Source: Lachnospiraceae bacterium
Lineage (GTDB): Bacteria; Bacillota; Clostridia; Lachnospirales; Lachnospiraceae
Direction of reading: 5' to 3'
Assembly (NCBI GenBank): GCA_900168235.1
Contig: FUZG01000003.1
Location: 124,001-188,000, forward strand
DNA length: 64,000 nt
The stretch's first letter is position 1, and each line of letters starts with the position of its first letter. The notes below the pieces were generated by a model. The model did not search any database. It saw only the letters and a program-made list of their open reading frames with translations, and was not told where the DNA came from. The translations under genes were made by a program, and so were the position numbers. This document shows, one piece after another, positions 52,818 through 61,065 of this stretch.

Positions 52818-52994
52818 TTAGTTATATTTCCGCTTACGAGCAGCTTCAGACTTCTTCTTACGTCTTACGCTCGGTTTTTCATAATGCTCTCTCTTGCGGA
52901 TCTCCTGCTGAATACCAGCCTTAGCGCAGTTTCTCTTGAAACGGCGTAAAGCACTGTCAAGAGACTCGTTTTCTTTTACGATAACATTTGACAT
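52818..52994 (-). CDS. rpsU: 30S ribosomal protein S21
   Basis: 58 aa by direct translation of the minus strand. It opens [19 protein letters not shown], continues [20 protein letters not shown] and ends in the basic [19 protein letters not shown], the standard S21 sequence type. An AGGTGAG site lies just before the ATG, with GGGAGG a little further up. It has a strong promoter and terminator of its own. No yqeY or dnaG follows, unlike in some Firmicutes. Confidence 0.96.
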   Translation of the reverse strand: MSNVIVKENESLDSALRRFKRNCAKAGIQQEIRKREHYEKPSVRRKKKSEAARKRKYN

Positions 52995-53073
52995 ACTTTC
53001 TCACCTGACCTCCCTTCAGACCAACAGAAAAATCTGAATGGGTATTTATGTGTCTCACAAAACACACATTGAA

Positions 53074-53101
53074 ATTATAGCACGTTTTTTATCTACGTCA
53101 A
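53074..53101 (-). promoter_or_regulatory. Strong promoter of rpsU
   Basis: -35 TTGACG and -10 TATAAT with a 16-bp spacer (11 of 12 consensus bases), about 80 bp before the start codon. Confidence 0.75.
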
Positions 53102-53117
53102 GAACTTTTTAAACTTT

Positions 53118-53411
53118 TTATTCCTCAACTTTTTCATATCTGTCCCAGATCTTATCAGCGCCACAAACATGCTTTGTGTGATCCGCGTCCTCGATGATGT
53201 AGTCACCTTCGCAAATAAAGATGCGGCCTCTCCTGTCGTTAATGTAGGGAGATATGATAAGCCCGTTTTCTTTCTTGATCTGAACAAGACGCTCTGTAAC
53301 AAACCATCCCTTTGTCACAACATCGGTATAGGGTTCAAATCCATCTTCGAGACCCTTTCCCACCTCATATTTTACGACATTTGCGTCCATGACTCTTCTC
53401 TTGCATTTCAT
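53118..53411 (-). CDS. Small hypothetical protein, PGDYG-like
   Basis: 97 aa. The sequence is beta-rich, soluble, and contains GRIFICEGDYIIEDADHTKH, close to the glycine-aspartate-tyrosine turn of PGDYG-type proteins, then a C-terminal WDRYEKVEE. Family membership is tentative and no function is known. The frame opens 17 codons earlier, but the ATG at 53411 has AGGAGGGG 9 nt upstream. It is 95 nt after the FliD-like gene and ends 17 bp before the rpsU -35. Confidence 0.55.
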   Translation of the reverse strand: MKCKRRVMDANVVKYEVGKGLEDGFEPYTDVVTKGWFVTERLVQIKKENGLIISPYINDRRGRIFICEGDYIIEDADHTKHVCGADKIWDRYEKVEE

Positions 53412-53506
53412 TTGCAGACCCCTCCTGATTCTGCCGACAAATATCGGCAATCCCCTCCGCATGATCAGATCTGTTTCTGTTTATCACGCTGTCACACCAA
53501 TAGCAG

Positions 53507-54265
53507 TCAGACTGAGGAAGTGTAAAGTGAACTAAGAACGTCCGAACTATTCTTTCCGCTGGAGCTGTACGTAGCCGAACCCAGCTTATTGGAAGCGATG
53601 GATTCCATCATCGATGCTCTTGATGATGTCATATCACCATAGGAACCGCTGCCCTGGAACAAGCTCTTAAATTTGGTGATATCCGCCTGATTAAATACAT
53701 CTCTGTCAATAGAGAGTTTACCATCATTATCAGCAGTAACACCGATATCTTCCAGCATAAATACGTTTGTTGCCGAAGTAGCTACCATTCTGAGCGCCAG
53801 ATTATTAGTTGCCGGTGCGCTTTCTGATGCTGCAGCTCCTAAAAGCGAATTATAACTGTCTACAAAATTGGATAATTTCTTGTAGATCGTATCATAATCA
53901 TACTCAGCGGTAGTCTTTGATCCATCTTTATTGGTCACTTCATACTCGCCTTTTTTATAAAGGCTGTCACTCTCAAGCTCTGTTGCCGCTTTTTTAAGAT
54001 CTGATGCATTGTTCTTAACAAGACTATACGCTTTCTTAGAATCTTCCGAGAGCTTTGAGCCGGATTTTGAAGAGCCACTCTGCTGTGCATAGTAAGCCTT
54101 CAAAAGCTTGCCGTAGCTGCCATTACGGATGCTGGAATAATTACCGAGCATACCGATGATACCCGTAGAATCTGCAGAACCTACTGTATAGTTATTCCTG
54201 TTTGATGAAGAACTGTTTAGAAGGTACGAATAATCATTTGAAAAGATGCTGTTTACTGATGACAT
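53507..54265 (-). CDS. FliD-like (flagellar cap C-terminal domain-like) orphan protein
   Basis: 252 aa. It starts with a Ser/Asn-rich region (about 1-75), then a part resembling the hook-associated protein 2 C-domain: KLSNFVDSYNSLLG, EDIGVTADNDGKLSIDRDVFNQ, KFKSLFQGSGSYG. It has no signal peptide and no other flagellar gene nearby. It could be a secreted or surface adhesin derived from FliD, or a structural protein of unknown role. AAAGGAG precedes the ATG. A long leader separates it from its promoter. Confidence 0.65.
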   Translation of the reverse strand: MSSVNSIFSNDYSYLLNSSSSNRNNYTVGSADSTGIIGMLGNYSSIRNGSYGKLLKAYYAQQSGSSKSGSKLSEDSKKAYSLVKNNASDLKKAATELESDSLYKKGEYEVTNKDGSKTTAEYDYDTIYKKLSNFVDSYNSLLGAAASESAPATNNLALRMVATSATNVFMLEDIGVTADNDGKLSIDRDVFNQADITKFKSLFQGSGSYGDMTSSRASMMESIASNKLGSATYSSSGKNSSDVLSSLYTSSV

Positions 54266-54426
54266 AAAACCACACTCCTTTTATATAACCGGATAATGCC
54301 CCGGCCGACTTCCGTGTCAATTTGCAGCAGACAAAACACCCTGTTCAAGGATTGTATCGTCAAAAAACAATGATGCCCTTAGTATTTTTATAAAAAAATA
54401 CTTTTTCCCACGTTAGATTCATCTTT

Positions 54427-54456
54427 ATTATAGTGCAATTTGTATGCAGTATGCAA
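54427..54456 (-). promoter_or_regulatory. Candidate promoter of the FliD-like gene
   Basis: Perfect TATAAT with a weak -35 TTGCAT at 18-bp spacing, giving a ~155-nt leader. The leader holds an A/T hairpin (AGTATTTTT with its complement, near 54382-54403) and nothing else I recognise. Confidence 0.45.
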
Positions 54457-54490
54457 TCTTGTATAGGCACTTTCATTGCTATGTTCTTTC

Positions 54491-54530
54491 AAAAAAACAA
54501 GCCGGGCGCATCTTTTACAATGCACCCGGC
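54491..54530 (-). terminator. Terminator of the pyruvate:ferredoxin oxidoreductase gene
   Basis: An 11-bp stem (GCCGGGTGCAT with one wobble) and loop are followed by TTGTTTTTTT on the minus strand, about 50 bp after the stop. Confidence 0.9.
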
Positions 54531-54581
54531 CTGAAAAATTCACTACCGCAAAGTATTAAATTTCAATTTAACGTTTGGACA

Positions 54582-57500
54582 TTATTCCTTTGAGGAATCA
54601 TACAGATCAACAAGACCCTGCAGGTGCTTGAAGTGCTTCTCAGCATTCTCAGCTGCAGCCTTGAAGAGCTTATCAGCCTTTTCAGAATTAACCTTCTTAA
54701 GAGCTGTGTAACGAGCCTCTCCATCAAGGAATTCCTGATAAGGTACTGTAGCAGCCTTGGAATCAAGAGTGAACTTCTTGTCCTTGCCGTCAGGATTGAA
54801 TCTGAACAGATTCCAGTATCCAGCCTCAACAGCCTTCTTCTCCTCATCCATAGCCTTGCCCATACCTGCTCTGATACGGTGGTTGATACAAGGAGCATAT
54901 CCGATGATAAGTGAAGGTCCATGATAAGCCTCAGCCTCGGAAATAGCCTTTACAAGCTGGTTCATATTTGCGCCCATGGAAACCTGAGCTACATATACAT
55001 AACCATAAGACATAGCGATAGCTGCGAGATCCTTCTGCTTGATCTCCTTACCGCCTGCAGCGAACTGTGCAACAGCACCTGTAGGTGTAGCCTTGGAGGA
55101 CTGTCCGCCTGTGTTGGAGTAAACCTCAGTATTGAATACGAATACGTTTACATCCTCACCGGAAGCGAGTACGTGATCAAGTCCGCCGAAACCGATATCG
55201 AATGACCAGCCGTCACCACCGAAGATCCACTGTGACTTCTTAGCAAGGAAGTCCTTGTTCTTTACAAGTTCCTTTGCCTCAGGAGCATCGTTTCCTTCGA
55301 GAGCAGCAACCAGTTCCTTAGCAGCTTCAGTATTAGTAGCTGTAGAATCAAATGTCTCGATCCACTTATCAACAGCAGCCTTTACAGAAGAATCCTTCTC
55401 AACGAGAGCAAGTGCCTGATCCTTCAGGTTGCCTCTCAGAGTCTTCTGAGCGAGATACATACCGAAACCAAATTCAGCATTATCCTCGAACAGGGAGTTA
55501 TCCCATGCCGGGCCGTGTCCTTCCTTATTTACTGTATAAGGTGTGGACGGTGAAGAGTTACCCCAGATAGATGAGCATCCTGTAGCATTTGCAATGTACA
55601 TTCTGTCACCAAAGAGCTGGGTAATGAGCTTAGCGTAAGGTGTCTCACCACAACCTGCACATGCGCCTGAGAACTCAAGCAGAGGCTGTTTGAACTGAGA
55701 TCCCTTTACGGAATCGATCTTGAACTTGTCGATAACTTCCTGCTTCTCATCAAGAGATACAGCATAGTCGAAGTACTTCTGCTCAGCCTTAAGAGCGTCA
55801 TCGAGAGTCTTCATCTCGAGAGCCTTAGCACCCTTCATACCAGGACATACATTTGCGCAGGATCCGCATCCAAGGCAGTCCATGTCAGATACAACGATAG
55901 CGAACTTGTATCCCGGCATACCTGTGAGATCCTTAGCCTTCATTCCATCAGGGGCAGCCTTGCACTCATCCTCAGTCATAGCAACCGGACGGATTGCTGC
56001 GTGAGGACATACATATGAACAGAACTCACACTGGATACAGTTATCAGGATTCCATACAGGAACTGCAACAGAAACTCCGCGCTTCTCGTATGCAGCTGTT
56101 CCGGAAGGAGTAGAACCATCTGTATATCTCTGTACTACAGAAACAGGGATGGAGTTACCTTCCTGAGCAGAAACCTTGATCTGGATATCGTTAACGAAGT
56201 CGATAACTTCCTTACGTCCTTCTGTTGCCTTAGCATAGTCAAGACCTTCATCCTTTGCATCAGCCCAGGAAGCAGGAACCTTAACTTCTGTAATGCCTGT
56301 AGCGCCAAGGTCGATAGCGTTCCAGTTCTTCTGAACAACGTCATCACCCTTAAGACCATAAGTCTTCTTAGCAGCAGCCTTCATGAGCTCGATAGCCTTT
56401 TCCTCAGGAATGATGCCTGTGAGCTTGAAGAATGCTGACTGAAGGATAGTATTGATACGTGTCGGGCCCATGCCGGACTCGATACCGAGCTTAACACCAT
56501 CGATAGTGTAGAACTTGATGTTGTGCTTAGCGATAAATGCCTTTACCTGACCCGGAAGATGCTCATCGAGCTCATCTCCTGTCCAAGGGCAGTTAAGGAG
56601 GAATGTACCGCCATCAACAAGTTCCTGAACCATGTTGTACTTTCTTACGTATGCAGCATTGTGGCATGCAACGAAGTTAGCCTGATGAATAAGGTATGTG
56701 GACTTGATCGGCTTGTCACCAAATCTCAGGTGGGACATTGTGATACCGCCGGACTTCTTGGAGTCATAGTCGAAGTAAGCCTGAACATACTTATCAGTGT
56801 TATCACCGATAATCTTGATGGAGTTCTTATTAGCACCAACAGTACCGTCAGCACCAAGACCCCAGAACTTACAGCAAACGGTTCCCTCAGGTGTTGTAAC
56901 AAGATCCGGACCTGCATCAAGTGACAGATGTGTTACATCATCCTTAATACCGATAGTAAATTCCTTCTTTGCCTTATTAGCGTATACAGCAACGATCTGA
57001 TTCGGTGTTGTATCCTTGGAACCAAGACCATAACGGCCGCAGAGAATCGGAACATCAGCAAACTGGGTTCCGCGAACTGCTGTCATTACATCCTGTGCCA
57101 GAGGCTCTGCAATAGAACCCGGCTCCTTTGTACGGTCAAGTACGGAAATAACCTTTGTTGTTGTAGGAAGAGCGCTGATGAAAGCATCCTTGCTGAACGG
57201 TCTGAACAGACGAACCTTTACGAGGCCAACCTTGTCACCCTGAGATGCAAGATAATCAATAGTCTCTTCGATAGTATCGTTTACAGAACCCATTGCAACG
57301 ATAACGTGCTCAGCGTCCTTTGCACCATAGTAATTGAAAAGCTTATAATCTGTGCCGATCTTTGCATTGATCTTGTCCATGTAATCCTGAACAATATCCG
57401 GAAGATCATTATAAGCAGTATTGCAAGATTCTCTTGTCTGGAAGAAAACGTCCGGATTCTGAGCGGAACCCTTTTCACAAGGATGATTCGGGTTCAGTGC

Positions 57501-58118
57501 GTTTGCACGGAACTTGTCGATCGCCTCGCGAGGAAGGATGTCGTCAAAGTCTTCGTTTGACCAGCAGTCAATCTTCTGTATTTCATGAGATGTACGGAAT
57601 CCATCAAAGAAATTGATGAAAGGAACTGTTCCCTCGATTGCGGAAAGATATGCAACAGGAGTCAGATCCATAACTTCCTGTACGGAGGACTCGCAGAGCA
57701 TTGCGCATCCTGTCTGACGACATGCGTAAACGTCTGAGTGATCACCGAAGATGTTAAGAGCGTGTGTAGCTACACAACGTGCAGATACGTTGATAACACC
57801 GGGCAGTCTCTCACCTGCGATCTTGTAGAGATTCGGGATCATCAGAAGAAGTCCCTGTGAAGCGGTATAAGTAGATGTAAGTGCACCAGCAACCAGTGAG
57901 CCGTGAACTGCACCTGCAGCGCCTCCCTCTGATTCCATTTCTACCATCTTTACCGTGTTTCCGAAAATGTTCTTGCGACCCTGTGTTGCCCACTCATCCG
58001 TGTGTTCTGCCATCGGTGATGAAGGCGTAATGGGGTAGATCGCTGCCACATCAGTAAAAATATATGATGCATGAGCGGCGGCCTCATTACCATCCATGGT
58101 CTTCTTAAATCTTGCCAT
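54582..58118 (-). CDS. nifJ: Pyruvate:ferredoxin (flavodoxin) oxidoreductase, one-chain form
   Basis: 1178 aa, full length. Domains I-II (pyruvate-binding, YPITPSSPMAEHTDEW), domain III, domain V with two 4Fe-4S motifs (CIQCEFCSYVCP; CLGCGSCANVCPG) and domain VI binding thiamine diphosphate (GACAGCGETPY with a Cys ligand of the proximal cluster; IFGGDGWSFDIG). It turns pyruvate and CoA into acetyl-CoA, CO2 and reduced ferredoxin, the main entry to acetyl-CoA in anaerobic sugar fermentation. AGGAGG lies 9 nt before the ATG. It has its own promoter and terminator, so it is a single-gene unit. Confidence 0.97.
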   Translation of the reverse strand: MARFKKTMDGNEAAAHASYIFTDVAAIYPITPSSPMAEHTDEWATQGRKNIFGNTVKMVEMESEGGAAGAVHGSLVAGALTSTYTASQGLLLMIPNLYKIAGERLPGVINVSARCVATHALNIFGDHSDVYACRQTGCAMLCESSVQEVMDLTPVAYLSAIEGTVPFINFFDGFRTSHEIQKIDCWSNEDFDDILPREAIDKFRANALNPNHPCEKGSAQNPDVFFQTRESCNTAYNDLPDIVQDYMDKINAKIGTDYKLFNYYGAKDAEHVIVAMGSVNDTIEETIDYLASQGDKVGLVKVRLFRPFSKDAFISALPTTTKVISVLDRTKEPGSIAEPLAQDVMTAVRGTQFADVPILCGRYGLGSKDTTPNQIVAVYANKAKKEFTIGIKDDVTHLSLDAGPDLVTTPEGTVCCKFWGLGADGTVGANKNSIKIIGDNTDKYVQAYFDYDSKKSGGITMSHLRFGDKPIKSTYLIHQANFVACHNAAYVRKYNMVQELVDGGTFLLNCPWTGDELDEHLPGQVKAFIAKHNIKFYTIDGVKLGIESGMGPTRINTILQSAFFKLTGIIPEEKAIELMKAAAKKTYGLKGDDVVQKNWNAIDLGATGITEVKVPASWADAKDEGLDYAKATEGRKEVIDFVNDIQIKVSAQEGNSIPVSVVQRYTDGSTPSGTAAYEKRGVSVAVPVWNPDNCIQCEFCSYVCPHAAIRPVAMTEDECKAAPDGMKAKDLTGMPGYKFAIVVSDMDCLGCGSCANVCPGMKGAKALEMKTLDDALKAEQKYFDYAVSLDEKQEVIDKFKIDSVKGSQFKQPLLEFSGACAGCGETPYAKLITQLFGDRMYIANATGCSSIWGNSSPSTPYTVNKEGHGPAWDNSLFEDNAEFGFGMYLAQKTLRGNLKDQALALVEKDSSVKAAVDKWIETFDSTATNTEAAKELVAALEGNDAPEAKELVKNKDFLAKKSQWIFGGDGWSFDIGFGGLDHVLASGEDVNVFVFNTEVYSNTGGQSSKATPTGAVAQFAAGGKEIKQKDLAAIAMSYGYVYVAQVSMGANMNQLVKAISEAEAYHGPSLIIGYAPCINHRIRAGMGKAMDEEKKAVEAGYWNLFRFNPDGKDKKFTLDSKAATVPYQEFLDGEARYTALKKVNSEKADKLFKAAAENAEKHFKHLQGLVDLYDSSKE

Positions 58119-58186
58119 TTGATAATTCCTCCTACCTTTATGTAATTGTTGAAAGCGCCTATTGGACGCAAACTACCGCATAGACT

Positions 58187-58215
58187 AGTTTAGCACGAAG
58201 TTACATAAAAGTAAA
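58187..58215 (-). promoter_or_regulatory. Promoter of the pyruvate:ferredoxin oxidoreductase gene
   Basis: -35 TTTACT, 17-bp spacer and -10 TAAACT (4 of 6 each), about 70 bp before the start codon. Confidence 0.5.
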
Positions 58216-58235
58216 CGATAGCAGAGGCTAACATT

Positions 58236-58248
58236 GTGAATTATTCAC
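58236..58248. promoter_or_regulatory. Possible operator upstream of the PFOR promoter
   Basis: GTGAATTATTCAC is a perfect 13-bp palindrome about 20 bp upstream of the -35. It resembles Rex or Crp/Fnr half-sites (TTGTGA and TCAC), but the spacing is one base shorter than either usual form, so the regulator is unclear. Confidence 0.35.
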
Positions 58249-58334
58249 TATTGAAAAAATGGCGATTTTCTGCGGACTGTTATTTATTTATCAATTTCCA
58301 CAAAATCGATTGATAATTGTTTCCTGTTATATAC

Positions 58335-58376
58335 AAAAAGCAGCTGACACTTCTTTCGAAGTATCAACTGCCTTTT
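58335..58376 (-). terminator. Terminator of the OPT-PqqD operon
   Basis: A long stem with wobble pairs (GGCAGTTGATACTTC with GAAGTGTCAGCTGC) and a GAAA loop, followed by TTTTT, 56 bp after the PqqD-like stop. Confidence 0.85.
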
Positions 58377-58431
58377 CTGCTCAAAGCCCCGGTCAAATTT
58401 TATTGAGTCCGGTGCTATTTATTTTATATGA

Positions 58432-58791
58432 TCACTGTTTCCACGAAAGAAATCCATATCGTTCTAGCAGCTCAAAATACCGGATCATCCGCTCATAGAG
58501 AGGCTCAGCTTTTTCCCCAAAATGCTCATGTACCAGCTCACCGATATCACTGACCGTACGGGTACCATCCATCAGATTCCAGATAAAGCTGCCATTCTCT
58601 TCCATATGGATATGTGAGATCCGCGGTTTCTTAAAGACCACCTGCGCAATCTTATTGAACAGCCCGGTGTTCTCCATATGGATCACAACCAGTCCGTCAC
58701 CATCACTGTCCCAGCTTATCCCGTCCTTCCGGCACGGAACAGCCTTTTTGTAATCTTCAATAATCTGCTGCCTGCTGCGCTTTTCTTTCAT
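58432..58791 (-). CDS. PqqD-like (RRE-fold) protein
   Basis: 119 aa. The C-terminal ~70 residues have the PqqD layout: HIHMEENGSFIWNLMDGTRTVSDIGELVHEHFGE and a final RYFELLERYGFLSW. PqqD proteins are winged-helix domains that bind RiPP leader peptides; lone copies occur in other settings. The ATG at 58791 has TTGGAG just upstream; the frame extends 21 codons into the transporter 3' end. It follows the OPT gene by 19 nt with no other gene before the terminator, so the pair is one operon. No radical SAM enzyme or precursor is seen. Confidence 0.78.
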   Translation of the reverse strand: MKEKRSRQQIIEDYKKAVPCRKDGISWDSDGDGLVVIHMENTGLFNKIAQVVFKKPRISHIHMEENGSFIWNLMDGTRTVSDIGELVHEHFGEKAEPLYERMIRYFELLERYGFLSWKQ

Positions 58792-58810
58792 AAAACTCCA
58801 AAAAATCTTA

Positions 58811-60715
58811 TTATGCCTTTTTCTTATTCTCAGAAAGCGAGAACTTGAAAACAAGTGCGATCATGATAGCAAAAGTTATAAGGCTTCCGATATCTCCTGC
58901 TGTTCCTGTCAGGGAGAAATTAAGCATCTTCGCCGGATCCACACCAAATGCTGCAGGTACAGCAAGAAGAATACCTATGATACCCTCGCCGGCGATAAGT
59001 CCTGAACAATAGAGGATACCCTTATTAACTCTGGACTCTTTCTGCTCTTCAGACTTAGCAGTCTTCTCAAGAACGAAACGAACAAGACCGCCAACCATGA
59101 TGCAGGCATTGAGCTGGATAGGAAGGTATGCACCAATAGCAAACGGAAGAACCGGAATGTTAAGGATTTCAACAACAATTGCAAGACATACACCTGCAAA
59201 CACAAGTCCCCAAGGAAGGTTGTTGCCCATAACACCCTCAATGATCATCTTCATGAGAGTTGCCTGAGGAGCACCAAGCTTATCTGTACCAAAACCATAA
59301 GCAGAATCAAGGAGATAGAGAACTCCACCGATTGCAAATGCAGATGCAAGAACACCGATAAGCTCACCGATCTGCTGCTTAACAGGTGTCGCACCAAGGA
59401 TGTAACCTGTCTTCAGATCCTGTGATGTATCACCGGCAATAGCTGCTACAATACATACGATAGAACCGATAGCGATAGCGCCCTGCATTCCATGAACTCC
59501 GGAATCACCTGTAGCCTTAAGGATCAGAGATGTAAAGAGCAGCGCTGCAATAGACATACCTGAAACCGGATTATTTGAACTTCCTACGATACCTACCATA
59601 CGTGAAGATACTGTAGCAAAGAAGAAACCAAATACAACTACAAGGATAGCACCGATAAGTGTTACCGGAACTGCCGGAAGAAGCCAGATCAGAACTGTAA
59701 GCGCTGCAACAGCGATAAGAATGATCTTCATATCGATATTGCGGTTTGTTCTGATATTCTCAACGTCTGAACCACCCGCAAGAGACTTCATTGAGTCACG
59801 GAAGGTAGTAACGATCTGAGGAAGTGACTTGATAAGGGAGATAACACCACCGGCAGCAAGAGCACCTGCACCAATATAACGAAGGTAGCTTCCCCAGATA
59901 GCGCTTACGCCATCCTTAGCAAACATTGCACTGATAGACTCTGTACCCGGGTAGATCACTGCATCTCCGCCAAACATTACAAGAAGAGGCGCAATTACCA
60001 TCCATGACACAAGTGAACCTGCAAACATGAATGAAGCGATTCTGGGGCCGCAGATCATACCTACTGAAAATACAGCCGGATAGATCTGAGTTCCGATAGC
60101 ACCTGCATAACCCTTAAAGGTCTTTGTAACCTGTGAAGGAACGATTGCAAATCCATCGATGATAATCTTAAATACAGCAGAGATACCAAGTCCTGCAAAT
60201 ACTGTTGATGCGCTTGAACCACCCTCTTCACCTGCAAGAAGTACCTCTGCACATGCAGTTCCTTCCGGATAAGGAAGAGTACCATGCTCCTTTACGATAA
60301 GAGCATTTCTGAGGGGAACCATGAAAAGGATTCCAAGGAAACCTCCGACAAGAGCAATAACTGTAATTGAAATGATGCTCGGCTTATCCATCACACCATC
60401 ACGGGCCCAAAGGAAAAGAGCCGGAAGTGTGAAAATAGCACCTGCTGCAAGAGACTCACCGGCAGAACCGATAGTCTGTACCAGGTTGTTCTCAAGCACG
60501 GAGTCTCTGCGAAGGATCACGCGGATAACTCCCATAGAGATAACAGCAGCCGGGATTGATGCTGAAACTGTCATACCTACCTTGAGTCCGAGATACGCAT
60601 TTGCTGCACCGAATACCACTGCAAGAATAATACCCATGATGCAGGAAGTCACTGTAAATTCCGGTGTGATCTTTTCCGCCGGAACATACGGTTTGAACTG
60701 TTCTTTGTTGTCCAT
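58811..60715 (-). CDS. OPT family oligopeptide/metal-chelate transporter
   Basis: 634 aa with about 15 membrane segments. VFGAANAYLGLKVGMTVSAS, a periplasmic-like LAGEEGG segment and DTSQDLKTGYILGATPVKQQ match the bacterial OPT family (PF03169), which imports peptides or iron-siderophore-like ligands with protons. The ATG at 60715 has AAGGAG 10 nt upstream; the frame extends 13 more codons without support. It is co-transcribed with the PqqD-like gene. Confidence 0.92.
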   Translation of the reverse strand: MDNKEQFKPYVPAEKITPEFTVTSCIMGIILAVVFGAANAYLGLKVGMTVSASIPAAVISMGVIRVILRRDSVLENNLVQTIGSAGESLAAGAIFTLPALFLWARDGVMDKPSIISITVIALVGGFLGILFMVPLRNALIVKEHGTLPYPEGTACAEVLLAGEEGGSSASTVFAGLGISAVFKIIIDGFAIVPSQVTKTFKGYAGAIGTQIYPAVFSVGMICGPRIASFMFAGSLVSWMVIAPLLVMFGGDAVIYPGTESISAMFAKDGVSAIWGSYLRYIGAGALAAGGVISLIKSLPQIVTTFRDSMKSLAGGSDVENIRTNRNIDMKIILIAVAALTVLIWLLPAVPVTLIGAILVVVFGFFFATVSSRMVGIVGSSNNPVSGMSIAALLFTSLILKATGDSGVHGMQGAIAIGSIVCIVAAIAGDTSQDLKTGYILGATPVKQQIGELIGVLASAFAIGGVLYLLDSAYGFGTDKLGAPQATLMKMIIEGVMGNNLPWGLVFAGVCLAIVVEILNIPVLPFAIGAYLPIQLNACIMVGGLVRFVLEKTAKSEEQKESRVNKGILYCSGLIAGEGIIGILLAVPAAFGVDPAKMLNFSLTGTAGDIGSLITFAIMIALVFKFSLSENKKKA

Positions 60716-60869
60716 AAAACTATTTCTCCTTACGAGTTGATTACCAGGGCGCAAGACCCTCTCTCACCGATCTCCGCAGCTGAAGTCTTTTCTCTGTTCG
60801 CCAGCCGTTTACACTTCTAAACTGCATTTAGATAAAGTGAATAACTTATATCTTGCGCGCAACTGCATT

Positions 60870-60898
60870 ATTGTACTTAATTTTTTGAAATAATACAA
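60870..60898 (-). promoter_or_regulatory. Promoter of the OPT-PqqD operon
   Basis: -35 TTGTAT, 17-bp spacer, -10 TACAAT, giving a ~150-nt leader. The rest of the 60716-61065 gap is A/T-rich and shows no gene. Confidence 0.5.
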
Positions 60899-61041
60899 GA
60901 TAAATCTGATCAAATAATCAATTATTTTTCATTGTATTATCAGGCTTTTTTGAACTAAAGCATCAACGCGTTAATATAGGACAATAGTAATGTATTAAGT
61001 TTTATGTACATTTTTTTCTACAAAGATCCTCTAAAACCCGC

Positions 61042-61058
61042 GTCCGTTATATGCGGAC
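61042..61058 (-). terminator. Weak terminator of the CLC gene
   Basis: A 5-bp stem (GTCCG/CGGAC) lies just after the stop, followed by GCGGGTTTTAG. It is short, so the call is uncertain. Confidence 0.35.
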
Positions 61059-61065
61059 ACATCGA

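Noticed and set aside
53507-54265. Part of a flagellar operon
   Set aside because: No other flagellar or chemotaxis gene is in the window.
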